From contig NZ_MRCC01000013.1 in NCBI RefSeq assembly GCF_001904655.1, forward strand, positions 1 to 64,000: DNA of 64,000 nucleotides, in the 5' to 3' direction. A program made the translations under genes and the position numbers. Below the pieces are notes generated by a model, which ran no database searches, had not been told where the DNA came from, and was given only the letters and a program-made list of their open reading frames with translations. This DNA comes from Chroogloeocystis siderophila 5.2 s.c.1 (GTDB lineage Bacteria; Cyanobacteriota; Cyanobacteriia; Cyanobacteriales; Chroococcidiopsidaceae). Position 1 is the first letter of the stretch; each line of letters opens with the position of its first letter. Shown here piece after piece: positions 53,789 to 62,864 of this stretch.

Positions 53789-55768
53789 GTGATATTTATT
53801 GAACTTGTATTACAAAATTTTGGTCCTTACCTAGGACGACAAGTTATTAACTTGCGTCCCAAAGAAGATGAGCGGTTTTGCCCGATTATTTTATTTGGTG
53901 GGATGAATGGTGGCGGAAAAACTACGCTTATGGATGCAATTCGTCTTGCTTTATACGGACAGCGCGCTCAATGTTCTACACGGGGTAACTTGAGTTATCC
54001 TGACTTTTTAACACAATCAGTTAACCGTTACACTGCCATTGGCGAACAAACTGCAATTGAATTAGCTTTTGAAAGTATTTTAGATAATGTCCAAGTTGAA
54101 TTTCGGATTAAACGCAGTTGGACTAAAAACCCTCGTAATGGTAAAGATACATTAGGTATTTTAGTTGATGATTGGCCTGATAGTGCCTTGGCTCAAATTT
54201 GGGATGAACGAATTGAAGATTTACTTCCTTTAGGAATTTCAAATTTATTTTTATTCGATGGCGAACAAGTTAAAGAGTTAGCCGAACAAGATGTACCTAC
54301 TCCAATGGTTGTTGAAGCAATTCGCTCTTTGCTTGGGTTAGAATTAGCTGAACGATTGGCCACAGATATAGAAATTTTAGTGAATCGGCGACGCAAACTT
54401 ATTGCCAATAGTCAAGCACTCATAACTTTAGAAGATATTGAACAAAAACTGAATCATCAGCAAAAAGAATATCAAATTGCCAAAGACCATTTAGCAACAA
54501 TTCAAGATAAATTAACTTATGCGCAAAAGCAACAGCAAGAAGCTTCAGATAAATTTATTCTAGAAGGTGGTAAAATTGCGGCTGAACGCAGTCAACTAGA
54601 AATTCAGTTATGTTATCAGCAAAAAGCAGTCACACGCCACCGTGATGCGCTTACTGAATTAGCTAGTGGAATTTTACCCTTGAGTTTGATATCACCGCTA
54701 CTCGTTCAAGCGCATACTCAAGTACAACAAGAATACCGACAACAGCAAGCACAAGTGAGTAAAGATGTATTATCTGAGCAAGAGCAAAAATTTTTGCAAT
54801 ACGTTACTCAAATAGGATTAGACAGCGAGCAATTTGAAAAAATTAAATTATTTTTCAAGCAAGAAATTGAAACTTTAAAACAAGATATTCAATTGCAAGA
54901 ATTATGGTTATTAGCTGATGAAGAAAGTATTTTTCAACTTAATCAAATCCTTACCCGTGATTTAGCAGATTCGCAGTCTTTAGCAAAAAAACAACTTAAT
55001 AATCTCAAAATTCAAGAAGAAAATTTAGCAGCAATTGAAAGTCAACTAGCTGTCGCGCCTGCACCAGAAGTTTATGAACAATTAGGTGATGCAGTTAAAT
55101 TTGCTCAAAGTGAACTTGCTAACGTTAAAGCAGCTTACGAGTTAGCAAGAAGACGATGTGACGAATTAGCAACAGTTATTGAAAATACGAAAAAAGAGTT
55201 AGCACAATATAGCGAGGAAAATATTGATAGAAAAAATGACGAACATATTATTACCGCATCAACTAAAGTACAAGCAACACTGAAACTATTTCGAGAAAAA
55301 CTGACGTTGCGCAAACTAAATCAATTAGAGTCTGTGATTACAGAGTGTTTTTTATATTTGCTGCATAAGTCGGATTTGGTGCATCGAGTTGCAATTGATA
55401 CGGATACTTTTAGTCTTTCGCTTTATGATTTTCAAGGACAATTAGTACCAAAACATCGTCTTTCTGCAGGAGAAAAGCAATTACTCGCGATCGCGCTATT
55501 GTGGGGACTCGCGCGTGTCTCAGGGCGCAACCTCCCAATTGCGATTGATACACCATTAGGGCGACTGGATTCTTCGCACCGCAATAACTTAGTTGAACGT
55601 TACTTTCCTTTTGCAAGTCACCAAGTCATGCTGTTTTCCACAGATACTGAAATCGGTAAAAATGAAGTTGAACAACTCCGTGCCAACAATGCGATCGCCC
55701 GTGAATATCTTCTAAAATACGATTCAGCAAAACGTTGCACCACCATCGAACCTGGTTATTTCTGGTAA
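53789..55768 (+). CDS. dndD: DNA sulfur modification ATPase DndD
   Basis: SMC-like ATPase required for phosphorothioation with DndC and DndE. Walker A GGMNGGGKTT is at residues 37-46, then LYGQRAQCSTRGNLSYPDFL and FLFDGEQVKELAEQDVPTPM (a DndD hallmark). A long coiled coil follows. The C-terminal head has signature LSAGEKQLLAIALLWGLARVSGRNLPIAIDTPLGRLDSSHR. The start is GTG 53789. Length of 659 aa is normal. dndE follows within 60 bases. Confidence 0.94.
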   Translation: MIFIELVLQNFGPYLGRQVINLRPKEDERFCPIILFGGMNGGGKTTLMDAIRLALYGQRAQCSTRGNLSYPDFLTQSVNRYTAIGEQTAIELAFESILDNVQVEFRIKRSWTKNPRNGKDTLGILVDDWPDSALAQIWDERIEDLLPLGISNLFLFDGEQVKELAEQDVPTPMVVEAIRSLLGLELAERLATDIEILVNRRRKLIANSQALITLEDIEQKLNHQQKEYQIAKDHLATIQDKLTYAQKQQQEASDKFILEGGKIAAERSQLEIQLCYQQKAVTRHRDALTELASGILPLSLISPLLVQAHTQVQQEYRQQQAQVSKDVLSEQEQKFLQYVTQIGLDSEQFEKIKLFFKQEIETLKQDIQLQELWLLADEESIFQLNQILTRDLADSQSLAKKQLNNLKIQEENLAAIESQLAVAPAPEVYEQLGDAVKFAQSELANVKAAYELARRRCDELATVIENTKKELAQYSEENIDRKNDEHIITASTKVQATLKLFREKLTLRKLNQLESVITECFLYLLHKSDLVHRVAIDTDTFSLSLYDFQGQLVPKHRLSAGEKQLLAIALLWGLARVSGRNLPIAIDTPLGRLDSSHRNNLVERYFPFASHQVMLFSTDTEIGKNEVEQLRANNAIAREYLLKYDSAKRCTTIEPGYFW

Positions 55769-55826
55769 CTAGTAATTAGTTTTGAATTTTGAATTACAAA
55801 GAATTTTCTTAACTCACCCCTCTCTG

Positions 55827-56213
55827 ATGGAACCACCACTTGATCGCATTCATTTATCACAAACGGCAAAAGACCAATTAACTAAACTTAAACGTATCAC
55901 TAAAATTGACCAGTGGAATATTTTGTGTCGCTGGGGATTTTGTCGGTCGCTGGCGGAACCTGCTATTCCGTCACCAGTACCAATTCCTGCGGATAGTAAC
56001 GTAGAGATGACGTGGCGCGTGTTTGGTGGAGAACTATCAGATATCCTAGCGATCGCTTTGAAACAACGCTGTCACAATGATGGCTTGGGTACTGATAAGG
56101 AAACGTTAGCAACACAGTTTCGCCTACACTTGCATCGCGGGATTGGTTATCTAGCAGGCGATCTGAATATCAAGAAAATCGAGGATTTAATCGAATTAGC
56201 TTTGTCGAAATGA
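55827..56213 (+). CDS. dndE: DNA sulfur modification protein DndE
   Basis: Small (~128 aa) helical protein: LDRIHLSQTAKDQLTKLKRITKIDQWNILCRWGFCRSLAEPAIPSP, then WRVFGGELSDILAIALKQRC and LHRGIGYLAGD. DndE binds nicked DNA and completes the DndCDE complex. ATG 55827 gives the family start; the frame open from 55782 adds 15 non-family codons. It lies between dndD and the methyltransferase gene on one strand. Confidence 0.92.
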   Translation: MEPPLDRIHLSQTAKDQLTKLKRITKIDQWNILCRWGFCRSLAEPAIPSPVPIPADSNVEMTWRVFGGELSDILAIALKQRCHNDGLGTDKETLATQFRLHLHRGIGYLAGDLNIKKIEDLIELALSK

Positions 56214-56267
56214 AGCTTTCATTGATCAAATTTGCTTCTATAATTAAACACAAAAGTTTGATTTGTC

Positions 56268-57788
56268 ATGGAAGCTCTGGAAATTGAACGTCATAGAGCA
56301 GCGATCGCGCGTACTGATTTATCACGTCCGGTGCGATTAGCTATAGAATGGGCGATTATAAATAACGATACCACGTTCTTTGATTACGGTTGCGGCTACG
56401 GTGGTGATGTTGAGCGCTTAGCAGCACGTCATTATACCTGTGCGGGGTGGGACCCGTACTACCGCCCTGATACGCCGCGTACGCCTGCGGATATTGTTAA
56501 TTTGGGCTATGTTCTCAACGTCATTGAAGATCCCGAAGAACGCCGCGAAGCGCTGTGTCAAGCTTGGAACCTGACACAGAAAGTTTTAATTGTTGCTGCC
56601 CAAGTTTTAATTCATGACCGCAGCAATGCCAAAATTGCTTATGGTGATGGCATTGTGACTCGCCGCAATACGTTTCAGAAATATTACGAGCAAGAAGAGT
56701 TAAAATTATACATTGATGAAGTTCTGCAAGTTGATGCTGTCCCTGTCGCGTTAGGAATTTACTTTGTCTTTCGCGATGACACTGAAAAAGAAAGCTTCCG
56801 GGCTTTACGCTTTCGTTCGCAGAGTTTGACACCGCGCGTCCGCACGCCGAGTAAGCGGTTTGAAGATTATCAAGAACTCTTAACGCCACTGATTGATTTT
56901 GTTACCGAGCGCGGCAGATTACCTGTTAAAGGTGAATTAGCGGAAACTTCGCGTCTACAGCCCTTTGGGCATCCTGCGGCGGGCGGCGTCTGTCACGATG
57001 CGAAAGTTTCCAAGACAGCAGCACAAAGCGAGATATTACTCGAATTTGGGACTTTTCGCCGCGCTTATAATGTGATTTTGCAAGCGACCGATGAAGCCGA
57101 ATGGGATGCGATCGCCTACCGTCGTTCACTGGATATTTTGGTATATCTTGCCTTAACACAGTTTGGTAAACGTCCTGGATTTAACCAGCTTGCACCCGAA
57201 CTTCGTCAAGACATCAAAGCCTTTTTTGGTACGTATCAAGAAGCTTGCCAAGTTGCGGATAAAATGCTGTTCAGCTTAGGAAAACCTGGTGTTGTTGCCC
57301 AAACGTGCAAGCAAAGTAAAATTGGTAAACTCTTACCAACAGCATTATATGTCCATGTTTCGGCGTTATCCGAACTCGACCCATTACTGCGAATATATGA
57401 AGGTTGCGCTAGCCGCACGATTGGACGCATGGATAATGCAACATTAGTTAAATTTTATACTAATAAACCTAAAATATCGTATCTTTTCTATCCAGATTTT
57501 GATACAGAGGCGCATCCTGCATTACACACGAGTATGCAAATTGACTTACAAAACCTCAATGTGGTCTATCGCGAGTATGACACTGTGGCAAATCCGCCAA
57601 TTCTACATCGCAAAGAAACTTTGGTGACACCAAGTTATCCGCTGTACGAAAAATTTGCGAAATTGACACGGCGCGAAGAAAAGTTAGGGTTATTCAAGAA
57701 CACGCGCACAATTGGAACTCGTGATGGTTGGCAACAGTGGTTAGAAGAAAAGGGTGTAGAGATTAAAGGCGATCGCATTTCTAAATGA
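56268..57788 (+). CDS. DNA phosphorothioation-associated putative methyltransferase, with inserted repeat peptide
   Basis: The SAM-binding motif FFDYGCGYGGDVERLA is at residues 37-52, then AGWDPYYRP and DIVNLGYVLNVIEDPEERREAL. The rest matches the Dnd-associated methyltransferase type found next to dndCDE. Residues about 224-250 (AETSRLQPFG, HPAAGGVCHD, AKVSKT) are the product of the 80-bp repeat, placed between the N-terminal catalytic part and the C-terminal half (LEFGTFRRAYNVIL...). The target base and its link to the sulfur mark are unknown. It starts 54 bases after dndE. Confidence 0.85.
   Translation: MEALEIERHRAAIARTDLSRPVRLAIEWAIINNDTTFFDYGCGYGGDVERLAARHYTCAGWDPYYRPDTPRTPADIVNLGYVLNVIEDPEERREALCQAWNLTQKVLIVAAQVLIHDRSNAKIAYGDGIVTRRNTFQKYYEQEELKLYIDEVLQVDAVPVALGIYFVFRDDTEKESFRALRFRSQSLTPRVRTPSKRFEDYQELLTPLIDFVTERGRLPVKGELAETSRLQPFGHPAAGGVCHDAKVSKTAAQSEILLEFGTFRRAYNVILQATDEAEWDAIAYRRSLDILVYLALTQFGKRPGFNQLAPELRQDIKAFFGTYQEACQVADKMLFSLGKPGVVAQTCKQSKIGKLLPTALYVHVSALSELDPLLRIYEGCASRTIGRMDNATLVKFYTNKPKISYLFYPDFDTEAHPALHTSMQIDLQNLNVVYREYDTVANPPILHRKETLVTPSYPLYEKFAKLTRREEKLGLFKNTRTIGTRDGWQQWLEEKGVEIKGDRISK
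56939..57018 (+). repeat. 80-bp palindromic protein-coding repeat, copy 2 (in the methyltransferase gene)
   Basis: Matches 50420-50499 in 78 of 80 positions. The two differences change R to C and F to S in the peptide. It is inserted in the same frame as in dndC, with no stop and no shift of the host frame. Confidence 0.9.
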
Positions 57789-57821
57789 CGCCTATAGTTT
57801 ACTCATTAGTTAAAATGCTAA

Positions 57822-58427
57822 TCACGCCTCAAATCGTTCAACTTGTAGGGTAAACCCACGTAGCACATCTTCACCCGACAGTTGCGTAGGCAGCGATCGC
57901 GTTTCTTTAACTTGTCCTAATCGATAAATTTCTACTTGTTGATCTTGAGGATTAAATAGCCAGCCTAGACGCACACCGCTATCAAGGTATTCTTGCATCT
58001 TAGCCTGAAACATTTCCAGGGAATTGGTTGGAGAACGCAACTCTAAGACAAAATCTGGTACAATTGGCGGAAACTTTTGCCGTTGTTCTAGCGTGAGTGC
58101 TTCCCAGCGAGATAACTCGATCCAGGCTGCGTCAGGCGAGCGATCGCCACCACCAGGTAGCTTAAAAATTGTTGACGAACTAAAAACTTTTCCGAGTTGC
58201 GTTTGACGATTCTAAATTGCCAAATCAGTACCGAGTTCGAGTTCGCGGTTGCCACTGTTGCCGCCTACAGGTGGCATGGTAATTAAACTTCCACTGGCAT
58301 TGCGTTCGACTCGAAGCTTTGGATTCGAGATGCAGAGTTGATAAAACTGTTCATCAGTCAAATGAACTGATTGCAGGTTTAGAGTCAGAGGCAAAGTGAG
58401 CATACAAGTCATTTTGCCGAACTGCAA
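57822..58427 (-). pseudogene. Uma2 family gene split by an in-frame TAG
   Basis: One continuous minus-strand frame runs MLTLPLTLNLQSVHLTDEQFYQL...GNRELELGTDLAI, stop, NRQTQLGKVF...SPDAAWIELSRWEALTLEQRQKFPPIVPDFVLELRSPTN...GFTLQVERFEA. The TAG is at 58212-58214 where relatives usually have Trp (x-WNRQTQ). The nuclease core PDFVLELRSPTN lies after the stop, so the fragment before it is inert. A single base change would restore it. A sequencing error is possible. Confidence 0.87.
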
Positions 58428-58594
58428 CTATTTGCGATAAAGTCGTGTACTTGAATTTAGCATATCGCGTCTGTAATTGAGATTAAGGACTTCTTGTGCA
58501 AAGAAGCAATTTCATTCCCAATAGTGAAATTAGTTAAACTACTTGCGATAACATTTGTTCTCAATCCAAAATCTAAAATCCAAAGTTATACAAG

Positions 58595-59860
58595 GTGGAA
58601 AGCGTGGCTAATCGATCGCTACTGCAAGTCTTTCAAAGCCGCAAGATGGTGGCTTTACTACTACTGGGGGTTTCATCGGGTTTGCCGTTGCTACTCACAA
58701 GTAAAACACTGCAAGCGTGGATGACTGTCGAAGGAGTCGATTTAAAATCGATTGGGTTGTTTAGTTTGGTCGCTTTACCGTATTCTCTCAAATTTCTCTG
58801 GGCACCTATACTTGATCGCTTTGCGTTGCCATTTTTGGGGCGACGGCGCGGCTGGTTAATTGCACTGCAAATTGGGTTGATTTTAGCGATCGCCTTCATG
58901 GGATTTCAACAACCCGCGCAAGCGTTGCAACTACTCGCGATTAATGCCTTATTTGTCGCTTTTTTCAGTGCTACACAAGATATCGCTGGCGATGCTTACC
59001 GCGCAGATATTCTAGCCGAAAAAGAAATGGGCGCAGGTGCAGCTGTCTTTGTCCTAGGTTATCGCGTCGCCTTACTGATTACAGGTTCTTTGGCACTCAT
59101 CTTAGCAGATCGCATTTCTTGGACAAGTGTTTATCTGCTCATCGCATCGGTGATGATCGTCGGTGTGATTGGTACTCTCATTGCACCCGAACCCGAAGGA
59201 CACATTCAACTTCCCGCCTCGCTATCCGAAGCAGTATTGTTACCTTTCGGCGAATTTTTTCAACGCTTGGGCGCACTAACGGGATTCTTCATTTTATGTT
59301 TTATCGTCCTCTATAAACTCGGTGATGCCTTAGTCAATAATATGTCTACGCCCTTTTTACTACAAATTGGGTTTACACAAACCGATATTGGCGCGATTCA
59401 AGGAGGAATGGGATTAATAGCCACAATCGTTGGGGCGCTGGTAGGGGGGGCAATTTTAAGTAAAATTGGGATTAATCGCTCGTTGTGGCTCTTTGGTGGC
59501 TTGCAAGCTATTAGTAACCTCGCGTATTTTATGCAAGCGCAACTAGGAAGAAACTACCCCTTCATGGTACTAACCATTAATATTGAAAACTTTTGTGCAG
59601 GCTTGGGAACTGCTGCATTTGTTGCTTTTTTAATGAGTTTGTGCAATCAAAGATTTTCGGCAACGCAGTATGCATTACTCTCTAGTTTGATGGCTGTTAG
59701 TCGTGATATTCTGGTCGCCCCCGCTGGTGCCTTGGCAGAAGCCACCGGATGGTCTTTGTTTTTTATTATTAGTATCGTCGCTGCAATTCCAGGATTGTTA
59801 TTACTTCCAGTGTTTGCACCGTGGAACCCGAAACCTGTAACTGTCCCCAAACCAAGATGA
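58595..59860 (+). CDS. ampG: AmpG-like MFS muropeptide permease
   Basis: Twelve membrane helices with the AmpG hallmarks LLLLGVSSGLPLLLTSKTLQAWMTVEGVDLKSIGLFSLVALPYSLKFLWAPILDRFALPFLGRRRGW and FFSATQDIAGDAYR. AmpG imports GlcNAc-anhydroMurNAc peptides for wall recycling. Start is GTG 58595, or GTG 58604 (giving MANRSLL). It stands alone, downstream of and divergent from the Uma2 pseudogene. Confidence 0.9.
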   Translation: MESVANRSLLQVFQSRKMVALLLLGVSSGLPLLLTSKTLQAWMTVEGVDLKSIGLFSLVALPYSLKFLWAPILDRFALPFLGRRRGWLIALQIGLILAIAFMGFQQPAQALQLLAINALFVAFFSATQDIAGDAYRADILAEKEMGAGAAVFVLGYRVALLITGSLALILADRISWTSVYLLIASVMIVGVIGTLIAPEPEGHIQLPASLSEAVLLPFGEFFQRLGALTGFFILCFIVLYKLGDALVNNMSTPFLLQIGFTQTDIGAIQGGMGLIATIVGALVGGAILSKIGINRSLWLFGGLQAISNLAYFMQAQLGRNYPFMVLTINIENFCAGLGTAAFVAFLMSLCNQRFSATQYALLSSLMAVSRDILVAPAGALAEATGWSLFFIISIVAAIPGLLLLPVFAPWNPKPVTVPKPR

Positions 59861-59983
59861 GAAGAATAACGAAATAATTCAGTTGTAGGATGGAAGAAGA
59901 AAAGTGTCATGACTAGCTGCAACGAAAATTAGCGCTGCGCGGAGTTATTAATAATGAATAAAGTTAACTCAAAAGTTTGAAAT

Positions 59984-60202
59984 ATGAAAATCTTACGCGA
60001 ATATATAGCTCCAGTCCTTGCAGTTATAGGATTTTTAATTGCCTTGATTGCAGTTAGCGCCCGTATCTTTTTACCCAGCGATATGGCTGCGCCTGCACCG
60101 ATTGAAGAACCTACGGCGATACCTAAACAAGCACAGTTATTCAAGGTGAATAGCGCGATCGCCGAAAATCCCTTGCAACATATCTCAAGTTCTCGTGTCT
60201 GA
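59984..60202 (+). CDS. Small single-pass membrane protein
   Basis: 72 aa with one membrane helix (IAPVLAVIGFLIALIAVSARIFL), then a Pro/Ala-rich hydrophilic tail. Its 3' end overlaps the GTG start of the GNAT gene by 8 bases, suggesting coupling. I do not recognise a family. Confidence 0.55.
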   Translation: MKILREYIAPVLAVIGFLIALIAVSARIFLPSDMAAPAPIEEPTAIPKQAQLFKVNSAIAENPLQHISSSRV

Positions 60203-60731
60203 ACTCATACCTGGATATACAATTCGTGCTGGTGGTGTTGATCGCGCGTTGTTACTAAAATTTATGCAACGCACGTACAAGGAACTTTTTCCCGAACAAG
60301 ACTTTTCGCACCTCGCCCGTACTGTTGAACAATACTACTCGAAAGAAACTCCCTTGTGGTGGGTAGATTCAAGAGATCAGGGTTCAGAGGACGCGCTTCG
60401 CGCAGACCTACGGTTCAGGCGTCAGGGATTGGAAACTTCTGGCGACTATTTCTCGACGACTCCAGTCGCTTGTCTTTGGGCGGGAAATGCTATCGATCAA
60501 GTCAGGGGCGATCGCTATACGCACATCTTTCTACTTTATGTCGTACCCGAACACCGACGGCGCGGAATAGGCACAGCTTTGATGCAGTATGCCGAAACCT
60601 GGGCAAAAAAAAGAGGCGATCGCCAAATCGGTTTACAAGTGTTTCAGTGCAACCAACCAGCATTAAATCTTTATAACCACTTGGGCTACCAATCTGCATC
60701 AATATGGATGGTGAAAGCGTTTGATCCTTGA
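60195..60731 (+). CDS. GNAT family N-acetyltransferase with inserted repeat peptide
   Basis: GNAT fold. THIFLLYVVPEHRRRGIGTALMQYAETWAKKRG carries the acetyl-CoA motif (R-R-x-G-I-G), then IGLQVFQCNQPALNLYNHLGYQ. The start is GTG 60195. Between LWWVDS and TPVACLWAGN an extra ~27-residue segment (RDQGSEDALRADLRFRRQG...) is encoded by a dispersed repeat (60389-60419) and its flanks, as in the aminotransferase tail. Substrate is unknown (protein N-termini, amino acids or antibiotics are all possible). Confidence 0.83.
   Translation: MSELIPGYTIRAGGVDRALLLKFMQRTYKELFPEQDFSHLARTVEQYYSKETPLWWVDSRDQGSEDALRADLRFRRQGLETSGDYFSTTPVACLWAGNAIDQVRGDRYTHIFLLYVVPEHRRRGIGTALMQYAETWAKKRGDRQIGLQVFQCNQPALNLYNHLGYQSASIWMVKAFDP
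60389..60419 (+). repeat. Dispersed repeat copy inside the GNAT gene
   Basis: GGACGCGC-TTC-GCGCAGACC then TACGGTTCAGG: same family as 30543-30570, here with a GCGC-TTC-GCGC hairpin and one C fewer. It keeps the GNAT reading frame. Confidence 0.65.
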
Positions 60732-60939
60732 AGCCCCGTAGCCACGTAAAATAAATAAAGCAGTTTTCACTGCTATTCGTAAGCACTCGGATTGATGCAA
60801 GAATAAACCACAATGCTTGGTGATTGGTCAAAGGTCATCAGTGCTTTTGTCAAGCCAATTACGCATTACCCATTACCGTTTACCATCATCAAGAAACACC
60901 CCCTGTTAGATTGGCGGTAGGATACGATACTGTAGCAGT

Positions 60940-61701
60940 ATGTACGATGAAGACGACATAAACAGTGTGCTTGACCAGGAGATTGAGCTAGAAAGTCCCT
61001 TAGACCATCTAGGGTCGCTTAGTGCTGAGTCAGAGACACCAAAATTCGATCCTGAAGCGATGTTAGTGCTGCTGGATCATCCGCAAACACAACAGCGGAT
61101 GTTGGCAGCGCGCGCCTTTTCGGATATTGAAGATCGCCGCGCTATTCCGCATTTGATTCGTTTATTGCGCGATCCTTGTCCTTTGGTGCGAGTCGGTGCC
61201 GCATACGGTATTGGGCGCAACCCTAGTCCTGATGCTGTCGAACCACTAATCGAACAACTCAATCAGGATTGGAATGGTTATGTGCGTAAAGGTGTTGTTT
61301 GGGCTTTGGGAAATTGCCGCGATCGCCGCACTTTAGCACCGCTGGCGGATGCTTTACGCACCGATATTTCTGCTGTTCGACTGTGGGCAGCAAGTGCTTT
61401 AGCACAAATGTCACAAGTAGGTTACGATGCGGTCGTTGGCGCAATACCACCCCTTATTGAAGCCTTAGTACAAGATCCCGTTGCTGCGATTCGTAGTAAT
61501 TGTGCGTGGGCGATCGGTCAATTGTGCCGCGAATTGCCTTCTAATGTTGTCTATGCAACGGCGGTTGATGCTTTGATTCAAGCTTTTGCTGAAGATGAAG
61601 ATTTAGGAGTTCGCGAAGACGCTAAAGCTTCGTTGTTAGGAGTCGGCGATCCGCGCGGTTTACAACTTATCGAAACGTTAGAACAAGAAGGATGGTTTTA
61701 G
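60940..61701 (+). CDS. HEAT-repeat protein
   Basis: After an acidic N-terminus (~35 residues) there are at least five HEAT/PBS-lyase-type repeats: RRAIPHLIRLLRDPCPLVRVGAAYGIG, DAVEPLIEQLNQDWNGYVRKGVVWALG, RRTLAPLADALRTDISAVRLWAASALAQM, and so on to GDPRGLQLIETLE. Such proteins act as scaffolds, and some bind phycobilins or phycobiliproteins, but nothing here shows lyase activity. It stands alone. Confidence 0.82.
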   Translation: MYDEDDINSVLDQEIELESPLDHLGSLSAESETPKFDPEAMLVLLDHPQTQQRMLAARAFSDIEDRRAIPHLIRLLRDPCPLVRVGAAYGIGRNPSPDAVEPLIEQLNQDWNGYVRKGVVWALGNCRDRRTLAPLADALRTDISAVRLWAASALAQMSQVGYDAVVGAIPPLIEALVQDPVAAIRSNCAWAIGQLCRELPSNVVYATAVDALIQAFAEDEDLGVREDAKASLLGVGDPRGLQLIETLEQEGWF

Positions 61702-61741
61702 AGGTCAGATGTCAGAGGGGCACGGCAGTGTCCTATACTCA

Positions 61742-62191
61742 TTAGAGTAAATGAAATTCTTGCAGCGCGGGAACAAAGTTTTTGTTTTCGTGGCTAGGGC
61801 GACTTAGCTTAATTAATGCAAAACGCTGTAAAGGAGTTAGCGATCGCCACTGCTGCAATGTCATTGTCACACCAACTTCTTGGGCTTTTAGTTGTAAGTC
61901 GCTGGGTATTTCTGTATCGTTTAACCATGCTGGATGCGATTCTATCGGAAGTTCTCCTGCTGCAACCCCTGTATGTTGCTGTACTAACTGCTGTAAAAAG
62001 TCTCGGTAGGCAATCACTTGTTCACCGCTACAAGGTTTTTCGACTAACGCTTGGCGTTCAGCAGCACTAAATTGCGTCCAATGCGATAACTTTAGTTTTA
62101 TGCCACAAGTATCCAGCTTATAGCGTACTTGCATCGGAATGCAACGTAAACTATCAACAAAATCAGCTTCAAATCGAAAAAACTCATTCAT
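61742..62191 (-). CDS. Nitrate reductase associated protein (NarM-like)
   Basis: 149 aa: FFRFEADFVDSLRCIPMQVRYKLDTCGIKLKLSHWTQFSAAERQALV, then PIESHPAWLNDTEIPSDLQLKAQEVGVTMTLQQWRSLTPLQRFALIKLSRPSHENKNF. This matches the small cyanobacterial protein needed for nitrate reductase activity (NarM) and its relatives. It is 2 bases downstream of the psiE-like gene's stop on the same strand. No narB is in the window. Confidence 0.85.
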   Translation of the reverse strand: MNEFFRFEADFVDSLRCIPMQVRYKLDTCGIKLKLSHWTQFSAAERQALVEKPCSGEQVIAYRDFLQQLVQQHTGVAAGELPIESHPAWLNDTEIPSDLQLKAQEVGVTMTLQQWRSLTPLQRFALIKLSRPSHENKNFVPALQEFHLL

Positions 62192-62193
62192 AG

Positions 62194-62661
62194 TTAATGC
62201 GGTTGCCGAGGTTGGGCATTACGAATAATCCAGTAACTGATTGACAAACCTAGAATAGCAATTCCCAGTCCAATTAAATCAAGTCCTCTCGTTTTTTGTA
62301 AATCTAAAATAATGAATTTTCTGGCAACAGCAATAAGTGAAGTTACAATAACTAATTCAACTTGAATGACGTGCTTTCGGAGATATGCTGTAATATTTTC
62401 TAGTAACTCAAGTGCGATTAAAATGTTCAGAAATAAACCAAAAACCTCGAACAAAGTTCTGGTGAAAAAACCAACAGGCGCGTTAACAATGTCTTGGAGT
62501 AAAATGACAAATAAATCGTAAACAGCTACAAGAATGACAATCACCATCAATACAGATAGTAGCTTAGATATGAGTGTTTCTATGCTGCTAATTTTTTTTA
62601 AAAAGTTGTTGTCGCTAAAACTTGCGGCGACGCGCCGCGATAACCTTCTTAACCAAGACAT
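62194..62661 (-). CDS. PsiE-like membrane protein
   Basis: 155 aa with four membrane helices of the phosphate-starvation-inducible PsiE family: LLSVLMVIVILVAVYDLFVILL, FEVFGLFLNILIALELLENITAYLRKHVIQVELVIVTSLIAVARKFIILDL, and a last helix LIGLGIAILGLSISYWI. Function is unknown. It shares a transcript with the NarM-like gene, whose start is 3 bases beyond its stop. Confidence 0.85.
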   Translation of the reverse strand: MSWLRRLSRRVAASFSDNNFLKKISSIETLISKLLSVLMVIVILVAVYDLFVILLQDIVNAPVGFFTRTLFEVFGLFLNILIALELLENITAYLRKHVIQVELVIVTSLIAVARKFIILDLQKTRGLDLIGLGIAILGLSISYWIIRNAQPRQPH

Positions 62662-62864
62662 CTTTTGTGTAACAGCGAGTGTTAAATCATATGCACAGAG
62701 GATACTTGATTAAGGTCACTCAGCACAAGACTATACTAATAGGGTATGGGAGCGAGGAGTGAGGAATACTCCATCGGTAAGCAGAGGGGTTGAGCATCCC
62801 TACGCTGCAAAGCTAGTTTCTTTTCTCTTCCCCTCGCTCCTAACTTCAGTACTCACTGCGATCG

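Noticed and set aside
46415-57788. Prophage or conjugative element around the Dnd genes
   Set aside because: No integrase, phage structural gene, relaxase or flanking tRNA attachment repeat is visible near 43.6 or 58 kb; the nearest tRNA is at 34.9 kb.
3962-58427. Amber codon reassignment to explain the two TAG breaks
   Set aside because: Other broken genes here carry TAA, TGA and frameshifts, TAG-free genes are the norm, and no suppressor tRNA is seen; kept only as a testable remark.
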